Shown here: positions 15,903 to 25,117 of the stretch, in pieces | Layout: each line of letters begins with the position of its first letter | Position numbering within the stretch: position 1 is the first letter of the stretch | Origin: Alphaproteobacteria bacterium | GTDB taxonomy: Bacteria > Pseudomonadota > Alphaproteobacteria > Rhizobiales > Aestuariivirgaceae | Length of the DNA: 46,507 bases | Reading direction: 5' to 3' | Assembly (NCBI GenBank): GCA_024642465.1 | Contig: JAHEBA010000017.1 | Coordinates: 1-46,507, forward strand | Notes under the pieces: generated by a model | Seen by the model: the letters and a program-made list of their open reading frames with translations, nothing else | Told to the model about the DNA's origin: nothing | Databases searched by the model: none | Made by a program: the position numbers and the translations under genes

Positions 15903-17333
15903 TCAGGCTGCCGTGCCGCCAACCGTGATCCGGTCAAGCCGCAGCGTCGGCTGGCCGACGCCGACCGGAACGCCCTGGCCCTGCTTGCCACAGGTGCCGA
16001 TGCCGGGGTCGAGCGCCATGTCGTTGCCGACCATCGAAATCCGGGTGAGCGCGTCCGGTCCGTTGCCGATCAGGGTTGCGCCCTTGACCGGTGCGCCGAT
16101 CTTGCCGTCCTCGATGCGGTAGGCCTCGGTACAGGAGAACACGAACTTGCCCGAAGTGATGTCCACCTGGCCGCCGCCGAACGATACGGCATAAAGACCG
16201 TTCTTCACCGAGGCGATGATTTCGCCGGGATGCTTGTCGCCGTTCAGCATGACGGTGTTGGTCATGCGCGGCATCGGGTGGTGGGCATAGGACTGTCGCC
16301 GGCCATTGCCGGTGGGCGCGACGCCCATCAGCCGGGCATTGAGCCGGTCCTGCATGTAGCCGACCAGGATGCCGTCCTCGATCAGCGGCGTGTACTGGGC
16401 AGGGGTGCCCTCATCATCGATCGAGAGCGAGCCGCGCCGGTCATGCAGGGTGCCGTCGTCCACGACCGTCACGCCGGGCGCAGCGATGCGCTGGCCCATC
16501 AGGCCTGCGAACGCCGATGTCTGCTTGCGGTTGAAGTCTCCCTCGAGCCCGTGGCCGATGGCCTCGTGTAGCAGGATTCCCGGCCAGCCCGGTCCCAGCA
16601 CCACGTCCATTTCTCCGGCAGGCGCATCTTCCGCCTCCAGCGACACCAGGCTCTGGCGCAGCGCCTCGCGCGCCGCGGCCTGCCAGCTGTCTTCACCGAT
16701 GAAGGCCTCATAGGCCATGCGGCCGCCCATGCCATGCGTTCCATTGCCGCGCCGGTCGCCCTTTTGCGTCACCACCGAGACGTTGAACCTCACCAGCGGC
16801 CGGCGGTCCGACATGGTCTGGCCGCCGGGCCGGATGATGTCCACCGCCTGCCATTCACCGGCAAGCGAGACGCTGACCTGTGCGATGCGCTCGTCCAGCC
16901 CGCGGGTGAAGGCGTCCACCTGCTTGAGCAGGCGCACCTTGTCCTCGAACGGCATTTGTTCGACCGGGTTGTCCGGCGAATAGAGGCTGACATTGGTTTT
17001 GGCCGGACCGGGAGTGACTTGGCCGCCGCCTGATTGCACGGCCCGCACCGTTTCCGCGGCGCGGCGGATTGCAGCTTCCGAAATCTCGGCCGAATGGGCA
17101 TAGGCGGATGCCTCGCCGCTGATTGCGCGCAAACCGAACCCGTGGTTCACGTCGAAGCTGGCAGTGCGCAGCTGGCCGTCGTCGAACACCAGGCTTTCGG
17201 ACTGCCGGTACTCGAGGAACAGCTCACCATCATCGGCGGATGCGAGCGCATCTTCCGTCAGTGACAGTGCGCGTTCGCGGCTGAGATCGGTTTCGGAAAA
17301 GAACAGGTCGCTGGATGTGGGCTGGCCGGTCAC
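15903..17333 (-). CDS. tldD: Metalloprotease TldD
   Basis: TldD is the catalytic half of the TldD/TldE heterodimeric metalloprotease that threads and cleaves small unfolded peptides in the cytoplasm. The 476-residue protein carries HEAIGH at residues 256-261, the zinc-binding HExxxH, and a late conserved Cys in VFSCTEAY. Length matches the family (about 480). The TldE partner (pmbA) is in the window at 2477-3817 rather than adjacent. TldD leads the minus-strand run tldD-HAD-MATE-DUF937-like and is preceded by ialB. A perfect hairpin (17425-17443) lies between ialB and tldD. Confidence 0.95.
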   Translation of the reverse strand: MTGQPTSSDLFFSETDLSRERALSLTEDALASADDGELFLEYRQSESLVFDDGQLRTASFDVNHGFGLRAISGEASAYAHSAEISEAAIRRAAETVRAVQSGGGQVTPGPAKTNVSLYSPDNPVEQMPFEDKVRLLKQVDAFTRGLDERIAQVSVSLAGEWQAVDIIRPGGQTMSDRRPLVRFNVSVVTQKGDRRGNGTHGMGGRMAYEAFIGEDSWQAAAREALRQSLVSLEAEDAPAGEMDVVLGPGWPGILLHEAIGHGLEGDFNRKQTSAFAGLMGQRIAAPGVTVVDDGTLHDRRGSLSIDDEGTPAQYTPLIEDGILVGYMQDRLNARLMGVAPTGNGRRQSYAHHPMPRMTNTVMLNGDKHPGEIIASVKNGLYAVSFGGGQVDITSGKFVFSCTEAYRIEDGKIGAPVKGATLIGNGPDALTRISMVGNDMALDPGIGTCGKQGQGVPVGVGQPTLRLDRITVGGTAA

Positions 17334-17424
17334 GCAAGTCTCCTTGAAGCGGGCGGATGCATGGTTGCTCCCTGCCTTCAGCTCCGGCTGGGGACAGTGG
17401 CATCACGCACACGCAAACTTGGCG

Positions 17425-17443
17425 TGAACCGGCGCCCGGTTCA
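17425..17443 (-). other. Perfect 8-bp hairpin between ialB and tldD
   Basis: Arms TGAACCGG (17425-17432) and CCGGTTCA (17436-17443) close a 3-base loop. On the minus-strand message this stable hairpin would form 32 bases after the ialB stop. No T run follows, so it may be a processing or attenuation site rather than a full terminator. Confidence 0.5.
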
Positions 17444-17474
17444 ACCCCGCAGCACGAACCCGTGAAGGACGGTC

Positions 17475-18119
17475 TCAGCTGTTGTCGACAAGCGCCTTGT
17501 AGGAAGCGGTGAAGCCGTTCAGCGAGATCGGCAGCTTGATGGACTTGCCCGGCGCTTCGTAGATGATGAAGTTGGCTTCGGAGCCCTTTTTCATCTTTTC
17601 GAGCGTCGCGGCCTGCGCCTCTGCGGTGGCGGTGCACAGTGGCGGCGAAACGCGGGTTTGCGGCAGGCAGCGCACGAACGGCACCCGGCCGACGGCCTGG
17701 CCGTCGATTTCCAGCGCAACGCCGGTGGGCAGGAACACGCCGATCGGTGCCATGATCTGCATCATCGTCGCGGATTTGTCGCCCTGCTTCTGGTAACGCA
17801 TGATGAGCGACAGCGCAACCTGGGGCCGGGCCTCGTCGCGACTGACCTGAACCATCGCGCATGCCCGCAGTTCCGGCACGTCCTTGCCGTTCTCGTCCTT
17901 GCCGGCAGGTCTCGTCTCGCACTGCACCTTCCAGTTGCCGTTTTCGGCGACGAGTTCGGGCGCAGGGCCGGCCGGCGCCGCACCTCCCTGGTTGACGCGC
18001 GGGCCAAACTGCTTGGGATTGGCAGGCGGTTGCTGCTGCTGGGCGAGTGCCGTTCCGGCGACCGTCGCGGCCAGCAGGCCTGCGGAACAAATGCGAATCA
18101 TGCTTGTCAGTTTGACCAC
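17475..18119 (-). CDS. Invasion-associated locus B (IalB) family periplasmic protein
   Basis: The 214-residue precursor has a Sec signal peptide (core AGLLAATVAGTALAQ, probable cut after TALA near residue 26), a Gln/Pro-rich linker, then the IalB domain with WKVQCETRPAG, ACAMVQVSRD, PFVRCLPQ and PPLCTATAEA. The four Cys are placed as in other family members and likely make two disulphides. In Bartonella IalB affects erythrocyte entry, but most homologues in free-living Rhizobiales have no known role in invasion. A start at the second Met (residue 7) is possible. It lies upstream of tldD, and the ialB-tldD-cox arrangement is common in the order as far as I recall. Confidence 0.85.
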   Translation of the reverse strand: MVKLTSMIRICSAGLLAATVAGTALAQQQQPPANPKQFGPRVNQGGAAPAGPAPELVAENGNWKVQCETRPAGKDENGKDVPELRACAMVQVSRDEARPQVALSLIMRYQKQGDKSATMMQIMAPIGVFLPTGVALEIDGQAVGRVPFVRCLPQTRVSPPLCTATAEAQAATLEKMKKGSEANFIIYEAPGKSIKLPISLNGFTASYKALVDNS

Positions 18120-18551
18120 TTGAATACCTGCTCCCTAAGCAATGTCTGGGCTGCCGCGCTTTGCCTCTGCGGCGCCGTATATGCCAGACCGGATACCGAT
18201 TTATCAACCCGGCAATGTCAACAAGGTGCTGCCGGACGTATTCGGGGTGCCCGGCGCGCAACCTCCTTCCTGCTCAATTGAGGCATTTGTGGGGTGCTGT
18301 GCCAGCCGATTCCGGCGATCCGGCGCACAAGCCGGCAAATCGGCCGTGTCAGAGCGTGCCGTGAACGCCGCTTTGCCGCGACGGCATGCGCGCAATTTTG
18401 ACGCGGGCTAGACAGTTGCGGGGTGCTGTCTATTGTGGTTCAACATCAATCAATCCGTAAAGTTCGCGCCGCCCGTGCGACGTAGGCTTGCGGGAAAAGA
18501 ACACTGCACGACGGGCAAACCGCCAGCAGGCGAGTTTATATGAGGGCACCC
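18120..18551. other. Long intergenic region upstream of the oxidase operon
   Basis: These 432 bases contain no convincing gene: the short open frames lack ribosome sites and show no recognisable protein. The region lies between divergent ialB and ctaC and must hold the promoters of both. One inverted repeat, AGACAG (18410-18415) with CTGTCT (18426-18431), 10-base spacer, may be an operator. I could not assign -35/-10 boxes with confidence. Confidence 0.5.
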
Positions 18552-19412
18552 ATGCGCAAGCTGATTGCGACACCGATTCTTATTGCAACTTTCATCGCGA
18601 TGGCCGCGCAGGCCAATGCCGCGGGTCTCGGCCAGCCGGTCGACTGGCAGCTCGGCCTGCAGCAGGCGGCGACGCCGGTGATGGAATTCATCCACAGCTT
18701 TCACGGCTTCCTGCTGATCATCATCACGGTGATCTCGCTGTTCGTGCTGGCGCTGCTGATCTACGTGATGGTCAAGTTCAACGCCAAGTCGAACCCGACC
18801 CCGTCCAAGACCAGCCACAACACCTTCATCGAGGTGGTCTGGACGGTGGTCCCGATCCTGATCCTGATCGCCATCGCCATTCCCTCGTTCCGTCTGCTCT
18901 ATTTCCAGCGCGAACTGCCTGCCGCCGACATGACGGTCAAGGCAATCGGCAACAAGTGGTACTGGGATTACGAATATCCCGACCATGACGGCATTTCCTT
19001 CACCGCCGCCATCGACATGGAGAAGGAGCCGCGCCTGCTGGCCACCGACGTTGAGGTGGTGGTGCCGGTCAACAAGGTCATCCGCGTCATCGTTACCGCC
19101 AACGACGTGCTGCATTCCTGGACCGTGCCGTCCTTCGGCTCCAAGATCGACGCCGTTCCGGGCCGCCTGAACGAAACCTGGTTCAAGGCCGAGAAGGAAG
19201 GCGTGTTTTACGGCCAGTGCTCCGAGCTGTGCGGCAAGGACCATGCCTACATGCCGATCATGGTGCGCGTCGTCTCCGAGGATGAGTTCAAGGCCTGGGT
19301 CGACAAGGCCAAGACGGCCGGCGTCGAGGAAGCCCAGAAGCACCTGGCCTCCATCCTGACGACGAGGGGCAAGCTGGCGCTGAATGCAGCCGGCCAGCCT
19401 GCGAACAACTGA
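18552..19412 (+). CDS. ctaC: Cytochrome c oxidase subunit II (CuA subunit)
   Basis: Subunit II accepts electrons from cytochrome c at its binuclear CuA centre and passes them to subunit I. The 286-residue precursor has a cleavable signal (AQANA near residue 23), two transmembrane helices (about 52-75 and 93-113) and a periplasmic cupredoxin domain. All CuA ligands are seen: H188, C223, E225, C227, H231 and M234. There is no C-terminal cytochrome c domain, so this is an aa3 oxidase subunit. An ATG at 18540 is in frame, but GAGGG at 18542-18546 fits the ATG at 18552 and gives the family N-terminus. It leads the ctaC-ctaD-ctaB-coxF-ctaG-ctaE operon. Confidence 0.97.
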   Translation: MRKLIATPILIATFIAMAAQANAAGLGQPVDWQLGLQQAATPVMEFIHSFHGFLLIIITVISLFVLALLIYVMVKFNAKSNPTPSKTSHNTFIEVVWTVVPILILIAIAIPSFRLLYFQRELPAADMTVKAIGNKWYWDYEYPDHDGISFTAAIDMEKEPRLLATDVEVVVPVNKVIRVIVTANDVLHSWTVPSFGSKIDAVPGRLNETWFKAEKEGVFYGQCSELCGKDHAYMPIMVRVVSEDEFKAWVDKAKTAGVEEAQKHLASILTTRGKLALNAAGQPANN

Positions 19413-19416
19413 TTGA

Positions 19417-21096
<1,680 letters not shown>

Positions 21097-21112
21097 CGCA
21101 AAACACCGGCTT

Positions 21113-21150
21113 CCGGCCCTGCCAGCCATCACCATGGTTGGCGGGGCCGG
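21113..21150 (+). other. Very stable hairpin after ctaD
   Basis: A 16-bp stem (21113-21128 with 21135-21150, two G-U pairs) closes the loop TCACCA 16 bases after the ctaD stop. No T run follows. It would protect the 3' end of a ctaC-ctaD message or reduce read-through to ctaB. Confidence 0.7.
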
Positions 21151-21159
21151 GGGCTAGAC

Positions 21160-21177
21160 TGGCCGGTTCGCCGGCCA
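21160..21177 (+). other. TTCG-loop hairpin upstream of ctaB
   Basis: Perfect 7-bp arms TGGCCGG (21160-21166) and CCGGCCA (21171-21177) enclose TTCG, a compact stable RNA tetraloop. It is ten bases after the larger hairpin and 30 bases before the ctaB start. Confidence 0.65.
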
Positions 21178-21207
21178 TCATCGCGATCCCAGTTGAAAGT
21201 ACGCGGA

Positions 21208-22161
21208 ATGAGTGACGCTTCAGACATGATCCGGCCGAACGCCGCCACCCCGGGCCTGACGCTCGGCGGGCAGGGCGCGGTCGAGGATTACTGGGCCCTG
21301 CTCAAACCAAGGGTCATGTCGCTGGTGATCTTCACCGCCTTCTGCGGCCTCGTTCTGGCGCCCGGCCACATTCACCCGTGGACGGCTTTCGTGTCGCTGC
21401 TGTGCATTGCCGTGGGCGCCGGCGCCTCGGGTGCACTGAACATGTGGTACGACGCCGACATCGACGCCCAGATGAGCCGCACCTCGAAGCGTCCCATTCC
21501 GCGCGGCGCCATCGAACCGGGCGAAGCGCTGTATTTCGGCCTGGTGCTGTCGGTCGGTTCGGTTGCCATGCTGGGCCTTGCCGCCAACTGGATGGCGGCA
21601 GCCTTCCTCGCCTTCACCATCTTCTTCTACGCCGTCATCTACACCGCCTGGCTAAAGCGCTCGACGCCGCAAAACATCGTCATCGGCGGTGCAGCCGGCG
21701 CGTTCCCGCCGATGATCGCCTGGACGGCCGTTACCGGTTCCATCGATCTTGCCAGCGTATCGCTGTTCCTCATCATCTTCATGTGGACGCCGCCGCACTT
21801 CTGGGCGCTGGCCCTGTTCAAGATGGGCGACTACGAGACCGCCGGCGTGCCGATGCTGCCCAACGTCGCCGGCGCCGATTCCACCCGCAACCAGATCTGG
21901 TGGTACTCCCTTGCGATGGCCCCGGTAGCGGCGCTGCCGGTGCTGTTCGGCATTTCCGGCATCGTCTATGCCGCGGCCGCCGCCGTCCTCACCGGCCTGT
22001 TCATCAAGCACGCCTGGACCGTCTATCGCATACGCGACGGTAAGCTCGGCGAGCGCGGACCCAAGGTGCTGTTCGGCTATTCCATCGTCTATCTGTTCGC
22101 CATGTTCGGCGCCACGCTGGTGGACCGGGCCGCGCTGGCGCTGTGGCAGGCCTTCGCATGA
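21208..22161 (+). CDS. ctaB: Protoheme IX farnesyltransferase (heme o synthase)
   Basis: CtaB adds a farnesyl group to heme b to make heme o, the precursor of heme a for this oxidase. The 317-residue membrane protein belongs to the UbiA superfamily and has the Asp-rich [12 protein letters not shown] followed by [10 protein letters not shown], plus about nine helices. A TTG at 21193 could add five residues; ATG 21208 is preferred. The heme a synthase CtaA that acts next is not in this window. The stop overlaps the coxF-like start as ATGA. Expression relative to ctaC-ctaD may be set by the two hairpins just upstream. Confidence 0.96.
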   Translation: MSDASDMIRPNAATPGLTLGGQGAVEDYWALLKPRVMSLVIFTAFCGLVLAPGHIHPWTAFVSLLCIAVGAGASGALNMWYDADIDAQMSRTSKRPIPRGAIEPGEALYFGLVLSVGSVAMLGLAANWMAAAFLAFTIFFYAVIYTAWLKRSTPQNIVIGGAAGAFPPMIAWTAVTGSIDLASVSLFLIIFMWTPPHFWALALFKMGDYETAGVPMLPNVAGADSTRNQIWWYSLAMAPVAALPVLFGISGIVYAAAAAVLTGLFIKHAWTVYRIRDGKLGERGPKVLFGYSIVYLFAMFGATLVDRAALALWQAFA

Positions 22162-22331
22162 CCACCGGAGCAACGCGCGTGCAGGAAATCGAGACATACA
22201 CCCCGACCCCGGAGGAGGCCGCCCGCCGCCGCAAGCGCTCCATCGCCATCGCGGTGATCCTGCTGGCGCTGATGCTGCTGGTGTTCGTGACCACCATCGT
22301 CCGCCTTGGCGGCGGACCGGCGGGAGCCTGA
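22158..22331 (+). CDS. coxF: CoxF-like small membrane protein
   Basis: This 57-residue protein has a basic RRRKRS stretch followed by one transmembrane helix ([19 protein letters not shown]) and ends with RLGGG. Its position between ctaB and ctaG and its layout match the small CoxF proteins of rhizobial oxidase operons; their exact role in oxidase assembly is not established. The ATG overlaps the ctaB stop (ATGA), and the ctaG start follows after four bases, so it is clearly part of the operon. Confidence 0.75.
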   Translation: MTTGATRVQEIETYTPTPEEAARRRKRSIAIAVILLALMLLVFVTTIVRLGGGPAGA

Positions 22332-22335
22332 GCTC

Positions 22336-22929
22336 ATGACCAGTCCAGCCGGCAGCAGCAACAATCTGAAGGTGGCCACCATCGTGGCGTCCATCGCGGT
22401 TGGTATGGTGGGCGTCGCCTATGCTGCCGTCCCGCTGTACGACCTGTTCTGCCGCGTCACCGGTTTTGGCGGTACCACCCAGCGCTCTGCCGCCGCGCCC
22501 GACACCGTGCTCGACCGCAAGATCACCATCGCCTTCGACGCCAACGTGAATTCCGGCCTTGGCTGGGAGTTCAAGCCGGTGCAAGGCCACCAGACCGTGC
22601 GTATCGGCGAACAGGCGCTGGCTTTCTACCACGCCCGCAATGCCGGCAGCCAGCCAGTCATCGGTACGGCGACCTTCAACGTCAGCCCGCCGCAGGCCGG
22701 GCAGTATTTCTCGAAGATCCAGTGCTTCTGCTTCACCGAGCAGCTGCTGGGACCCGGCCAGTCCATTGACATGCCGGTCACCTATTACGTCGATCCGGAG
22801 ATCGCCAACGACCCGGACCTCAAGAATGTTGACACCATCACCCTGTCGTACACCTTTTTCAGGGCCGACAAGGAACCGGTGCAGACCTCGTCGGTGTCCG
22901 GCGGGGCTGACAAGGATACTGTGAATTGA
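22336..22929 (+). CDS. ctaG: Cytochrome c oxidase assembly protein CtaG/Cox11
   Basis: CtaG delivers copper to the CuB site of subunit I. The 197-residue protein has one N-terminal membrane anchor (residues 11-35) and a periplasmic Ig-like domain. The copper-binding CFCF is at residues 130-133, and the conserved Cys near the end of the membrane segment (C39 in YDLFCRVTGFGG) is present. ATG 22336 is used; the frame extends ten codons upstream into coxF without support. Its neighbours are oxidase genes in the same operon. Confidence 0.96.
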   Translation: MTSPAGSSNNLKVATIVASIAVGMVGVAYAAVPLYDLFCRVTGFGGTTQRSAAAPDTVLDRKITIAFDANVNSGLGWEFKPVQGHQTVRIGEQALAFYHARNAGSQPVIGTATFNVSPPQAGQYFSKIQCFCFTEQLLGPGQSIDMPVTYYVDPEIANDPDLKNVDTITLSYTFFRADKEPVQTSSVSGGADKDTVN

Positions 22930-22985
22930 ACGTTCGCCCGGCCAGATCAACAACAAACCGGGCCAATTAGCGGGAGAAGAGGGCT

Positions 22986-23849
22986 ATGGCAGACAGCCAC
23001 GCTAAAAATCACGACTATCACCTGGTAGACCCCAGTCCGTGGCCGCTCACCGGTTCGATCGGTGCGCTGACCATGGCCATTGGCGCCGTGCACTGGATGC
23101 ACGCCGGCAAGACCTGGGCCGTGTCCTGGTTGTTCCTGCTTGGTACGGCCATCGTGCTCTACACCATGTTCATGTGGTGGCGCGACGTCGTGCGCGAGAG
23201 CCACAAGGGCGACCATACGCCGGTGGTGCAGCTGCACCTTCGCTACGGCATGCTGATGTTCATCGCCTCGGAAGTGATGTTCTTCGTGGCCTGGTTCTGG
23301 GCCTTCTTCGAAGCATCGCTGTATGCCGACTCGGCCATCCAGGCCACCCGCGTGGAACTGACCCAGGGCATGTGGCCACCGGCCGGTATCGAGGTGTTCG
23401 ACCCGTGGCACCTGCCGCTGCTCAACACGCTGATCCTGCTGCTGTCGGGCACCACCGTGACCTGGGCGCACCACGCCCTGATCAACAATGACCGCAACGG
23501 CCTGAAGTGGGGCCTGATCTGCACCATCGCGCTGGGCGCGCTGTTCTCGTGCATCCAGGCCTACGAGTACTCGGTGGCGCCGTTCGCGTTCAAGATGGAG
23601 AACGGCGGCAACATCTACAGCTCGACCTTCTTCATGGCGACCGGCTTCCACGGCTTCCACGTGCTGATCGGCACGATCTTCCTGATCGTATGCCTGTTCC
23701 GTGCGCTGGCCGGCCACTTCACGCCGAAGCAGCACTTCGGTTTCGAGGCTGCCGCCTGGTACTGGCACTTCGTCGACGTGGTCTGGCTGTTCCTGTTCGC
23801 CTGCATCTACGTGTGGGGCAGCTACGGGGCGACGATCGCCCACCACTGA
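22986..23849 (+). CDS. ctaE: Cytochrome c oxidase subunit III
   Basis: Subunit III stabilises the oxidase and its proton uptake. The 287-residue protein has seven membrane helices and typical segments: [17 protein letters not shown] at the start, [18 protein letters not shown] (the conserved Glu in helix III), [14 protein letters not shown] and [14 protein letters not shown] near the end. GAGAAGAGGG precedes the start. A weak 6-bp hairpin (22936-22963) is between it and ctaG. A strong terminator after it ends the oxidase structural operon. Confidence 0.97.
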   Translation: MADSHAKNHDYHLVDPSPWPLTGSIGALTMAIGAVHWMHAGKTWAVSWLFLLGTAIVLYTMFMWWRDVVRESHKGDHTPVVQLHLRYGMLMFIASEVMFFVAWFWAFFEASLYADSAIQATRVELTQGMWPPAGIEVFDPWHLPLLNTLILLLSGTTVTWAHHALINNDRNGLKWGLICTIALGALFSCIQAYEYSVAPFAFKMENGGNIYSSTFFMATGFHGFHVLIGTIFLIVCLFRALAGHFTPKQHFGFEAAAWYWHFVDVVWLFLFACIYVWGSYGATIAHH

Positions 23850-23881
23850 CGGTCAGATCGCTGTCAGGCAACAAAATGGCG

Positions 23882-23918
23882 GGGCCGCGCGGGAGCAATC
23901 CTCCTGTGCGGCCCTTTT
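23882..23918 (+). terminator. Strong Rho-independent terminator after ctaE
   Basis: A 14-bp stem (23882-23895 with 23901-23914, two G-U pairs) closes a 5-base loop and is followed by TTTT. It separates the oxidase structural genes from DUF983, SURF1 and thrC. Confidence 0.88.
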
Positions 23919-23942
23919 GCAGACAGGACCGGAAGAACAACC

Positions 23943-24326
23943 TTGACCAGCACCACGCCCTACTATCCGCCGCAGTCTTCCGTCAGCACCGGGATGTCGG
24001 GCCGCTGCCCGCGTTGCGGCCAGGGCAAGCTGTTCGATGGCTACCTCAAGGTCGCCCCGAAATGCAGCCGGTGCGGTCTAGAGTTCTCTTTCGCCGAAGC
24101 GGGCGATGGCGCCGCATGGTTCGTCATGCTGATTGCCGGCACCCTTGCGGTTGCCGGCGTGCTGTTCGTCGAACTGACCTGGCAGCCCGCCTACTGGGTG
24201 CACGCGCTCGTCGCCATTCCGCTTGCCGTGCTCCTGCCGCTGGTAATCCTTCGTCCCATCAAGGGGGTGCTGATCAATCGTCAGTACCAGACCCGCGCCC
24301 AGGAAGGCCGCATCAGCGGTGAGTGA
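23943..24326 (+). CDS. DUF983 family zinc-ribbon membrane protein
   Basis: The 127-residue protein has two CxxC pairs (CPRCGQG and CSRCGLE, residues about 22-45) that look like a zinc ribbon, followed by two membrane helices (about 58-80 and 84-105). Its role is unknown; the position between ctaE and SURF1 genes is common in alphaproteobacteria and hints at oxidase biogenesis. The start is TTG at 23943, with GGAAG ten bases upstream; no ATG lies near. The stop overlaps the SURF1 GTG start by eight bases. Confidence 0.85.
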   Translation: MTSTTPYYPPQSSVSTGMSGRCPRCGQGKLFDGYLKVAPKCSRCGLEFSFAEAGDGAAWFVMLIAGTLAVAGVLFVELTWQPAYWVHALVAIPLAVLLPLVILRPIKGVLINRQYQTRAQEGRISGE

Positions 24327-25113
24327 AGTCAGCACCGTGTCCGTCGCAAGGCCCCGTTCCAACCGCGCCGTCATCATCACCACGGCAATCTGCGTGGCCT
24401 TGCTGCTGGCACTGGGCACCTGGCAGGTGTTCCGGCTGCAATGGAAGCAGCAGCTGATCGAGTCGCGCGAGGCGGCGCTCACCGCCAACCCGGTTACCAT
24501 GGCCGACATCGAAGCCGGCATTGAACACGGCTACGATGTCGACTTTCTCAAGGTCCGCATGACTGGCGAATATCGCCATGACGCCACCCGCTACGTCTAC
24601 CGTCCGCGCGGCAAGCGCCCCGGCGTGCAGGTCATTACCCCATTCATCGACCGCACCGGCTTCGTCGTGCTCACTGACCGCGGCTTCATCGACGAGGCAC
24701 AGATCGGCTCGGCGCAAGGCATGCGCCTGCCGGAAGGCGAGATTACCATCACCGGTATCACCCGCAACCGGGCGGGCGACCGCAACCTGTTCTCCCCCGA
24801 ACCCGACCTCGCCCGCAATGTCTGGTACTGGTACGACCTGCCCGCCATTGCAGCCTCGCTGCCCGAAGACGTATCGGCGGACGTTGCCGGCCAGCCGCCG
24901 ATCACCGCTTCGGTGTTCGTGCAAGCAGAGCCGGGCACCGAGCCCGGTGAAGAGAAATCACCTGAACCGGAAGACTTGAAGGTTGAATTGCCCAACAATC
25001 ATCTGCAATACGCTTTGACCTGGTATTATCTCGCGCTGGTGCTGATGGTGATGAGCTGGCTGTTCATCCGCCGCAGACGGCGTGAAGGCGGAGCCGGCGG
25101 CAGCCGGGCATGA
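24319..25113 (+). CDS. SURF1 family oxidase assembly protein
   Basis: SURF1 proteins help insert heme a into subunit I. The 264-residue protein has the standard layout: an N-terminal helix (residues about 18-38, then LGTWQVFRLQWKQ), a periplasmic domain with RPRGKRPGVQVITPF and VLTDRGFI, and a C-terminal helix preceded by NNHLQYALTWY. An acidic Pro/Glu-rich insert (about 213-228) precedes that motif. The GTG start overlaps the DUF983 stop. It lies in the oxidase neighbourhood but after the ctaE terminator, so its transcription may partly be separate. Confidence 0.93.
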   Translation: MSEVSTVSVARPRSNRAVIITTAICVALLLALGTWQVFRLQWKQQLIESREAALTANPVTMADIEAGIEHGYDVDFLKVRMTGEYRHDATRYVYRPRGKRPGVQVITPFIDRTGFVVLTDRGFIDEAQIGSAQGMRLPEGEITITGITRNRAGDRNLFSPEPDLARNVWYWYDLPAIAASLPEDVSADVAGQPPITASVFVQAEPGTEPGEEKSPEPEDLKVELPNNHLQYALTWYYLALVLMVMSWLFIRRRRREGGAGGSRA

Positions 25114-25117
25114 AGGC

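Noticed and set aside
17230..18261. A 343-codon minus-strand frame across ialB
   Set aside because: It is a shadow of ialB and the tldD start, Arg/Gly-rich without domain features.
18142..18411. An 89-codon open frame in the gap before ctaC
   Set aside because: It has no ribosome site, an uneven composition and no recognisable family, and the region is expected to be regulatory.
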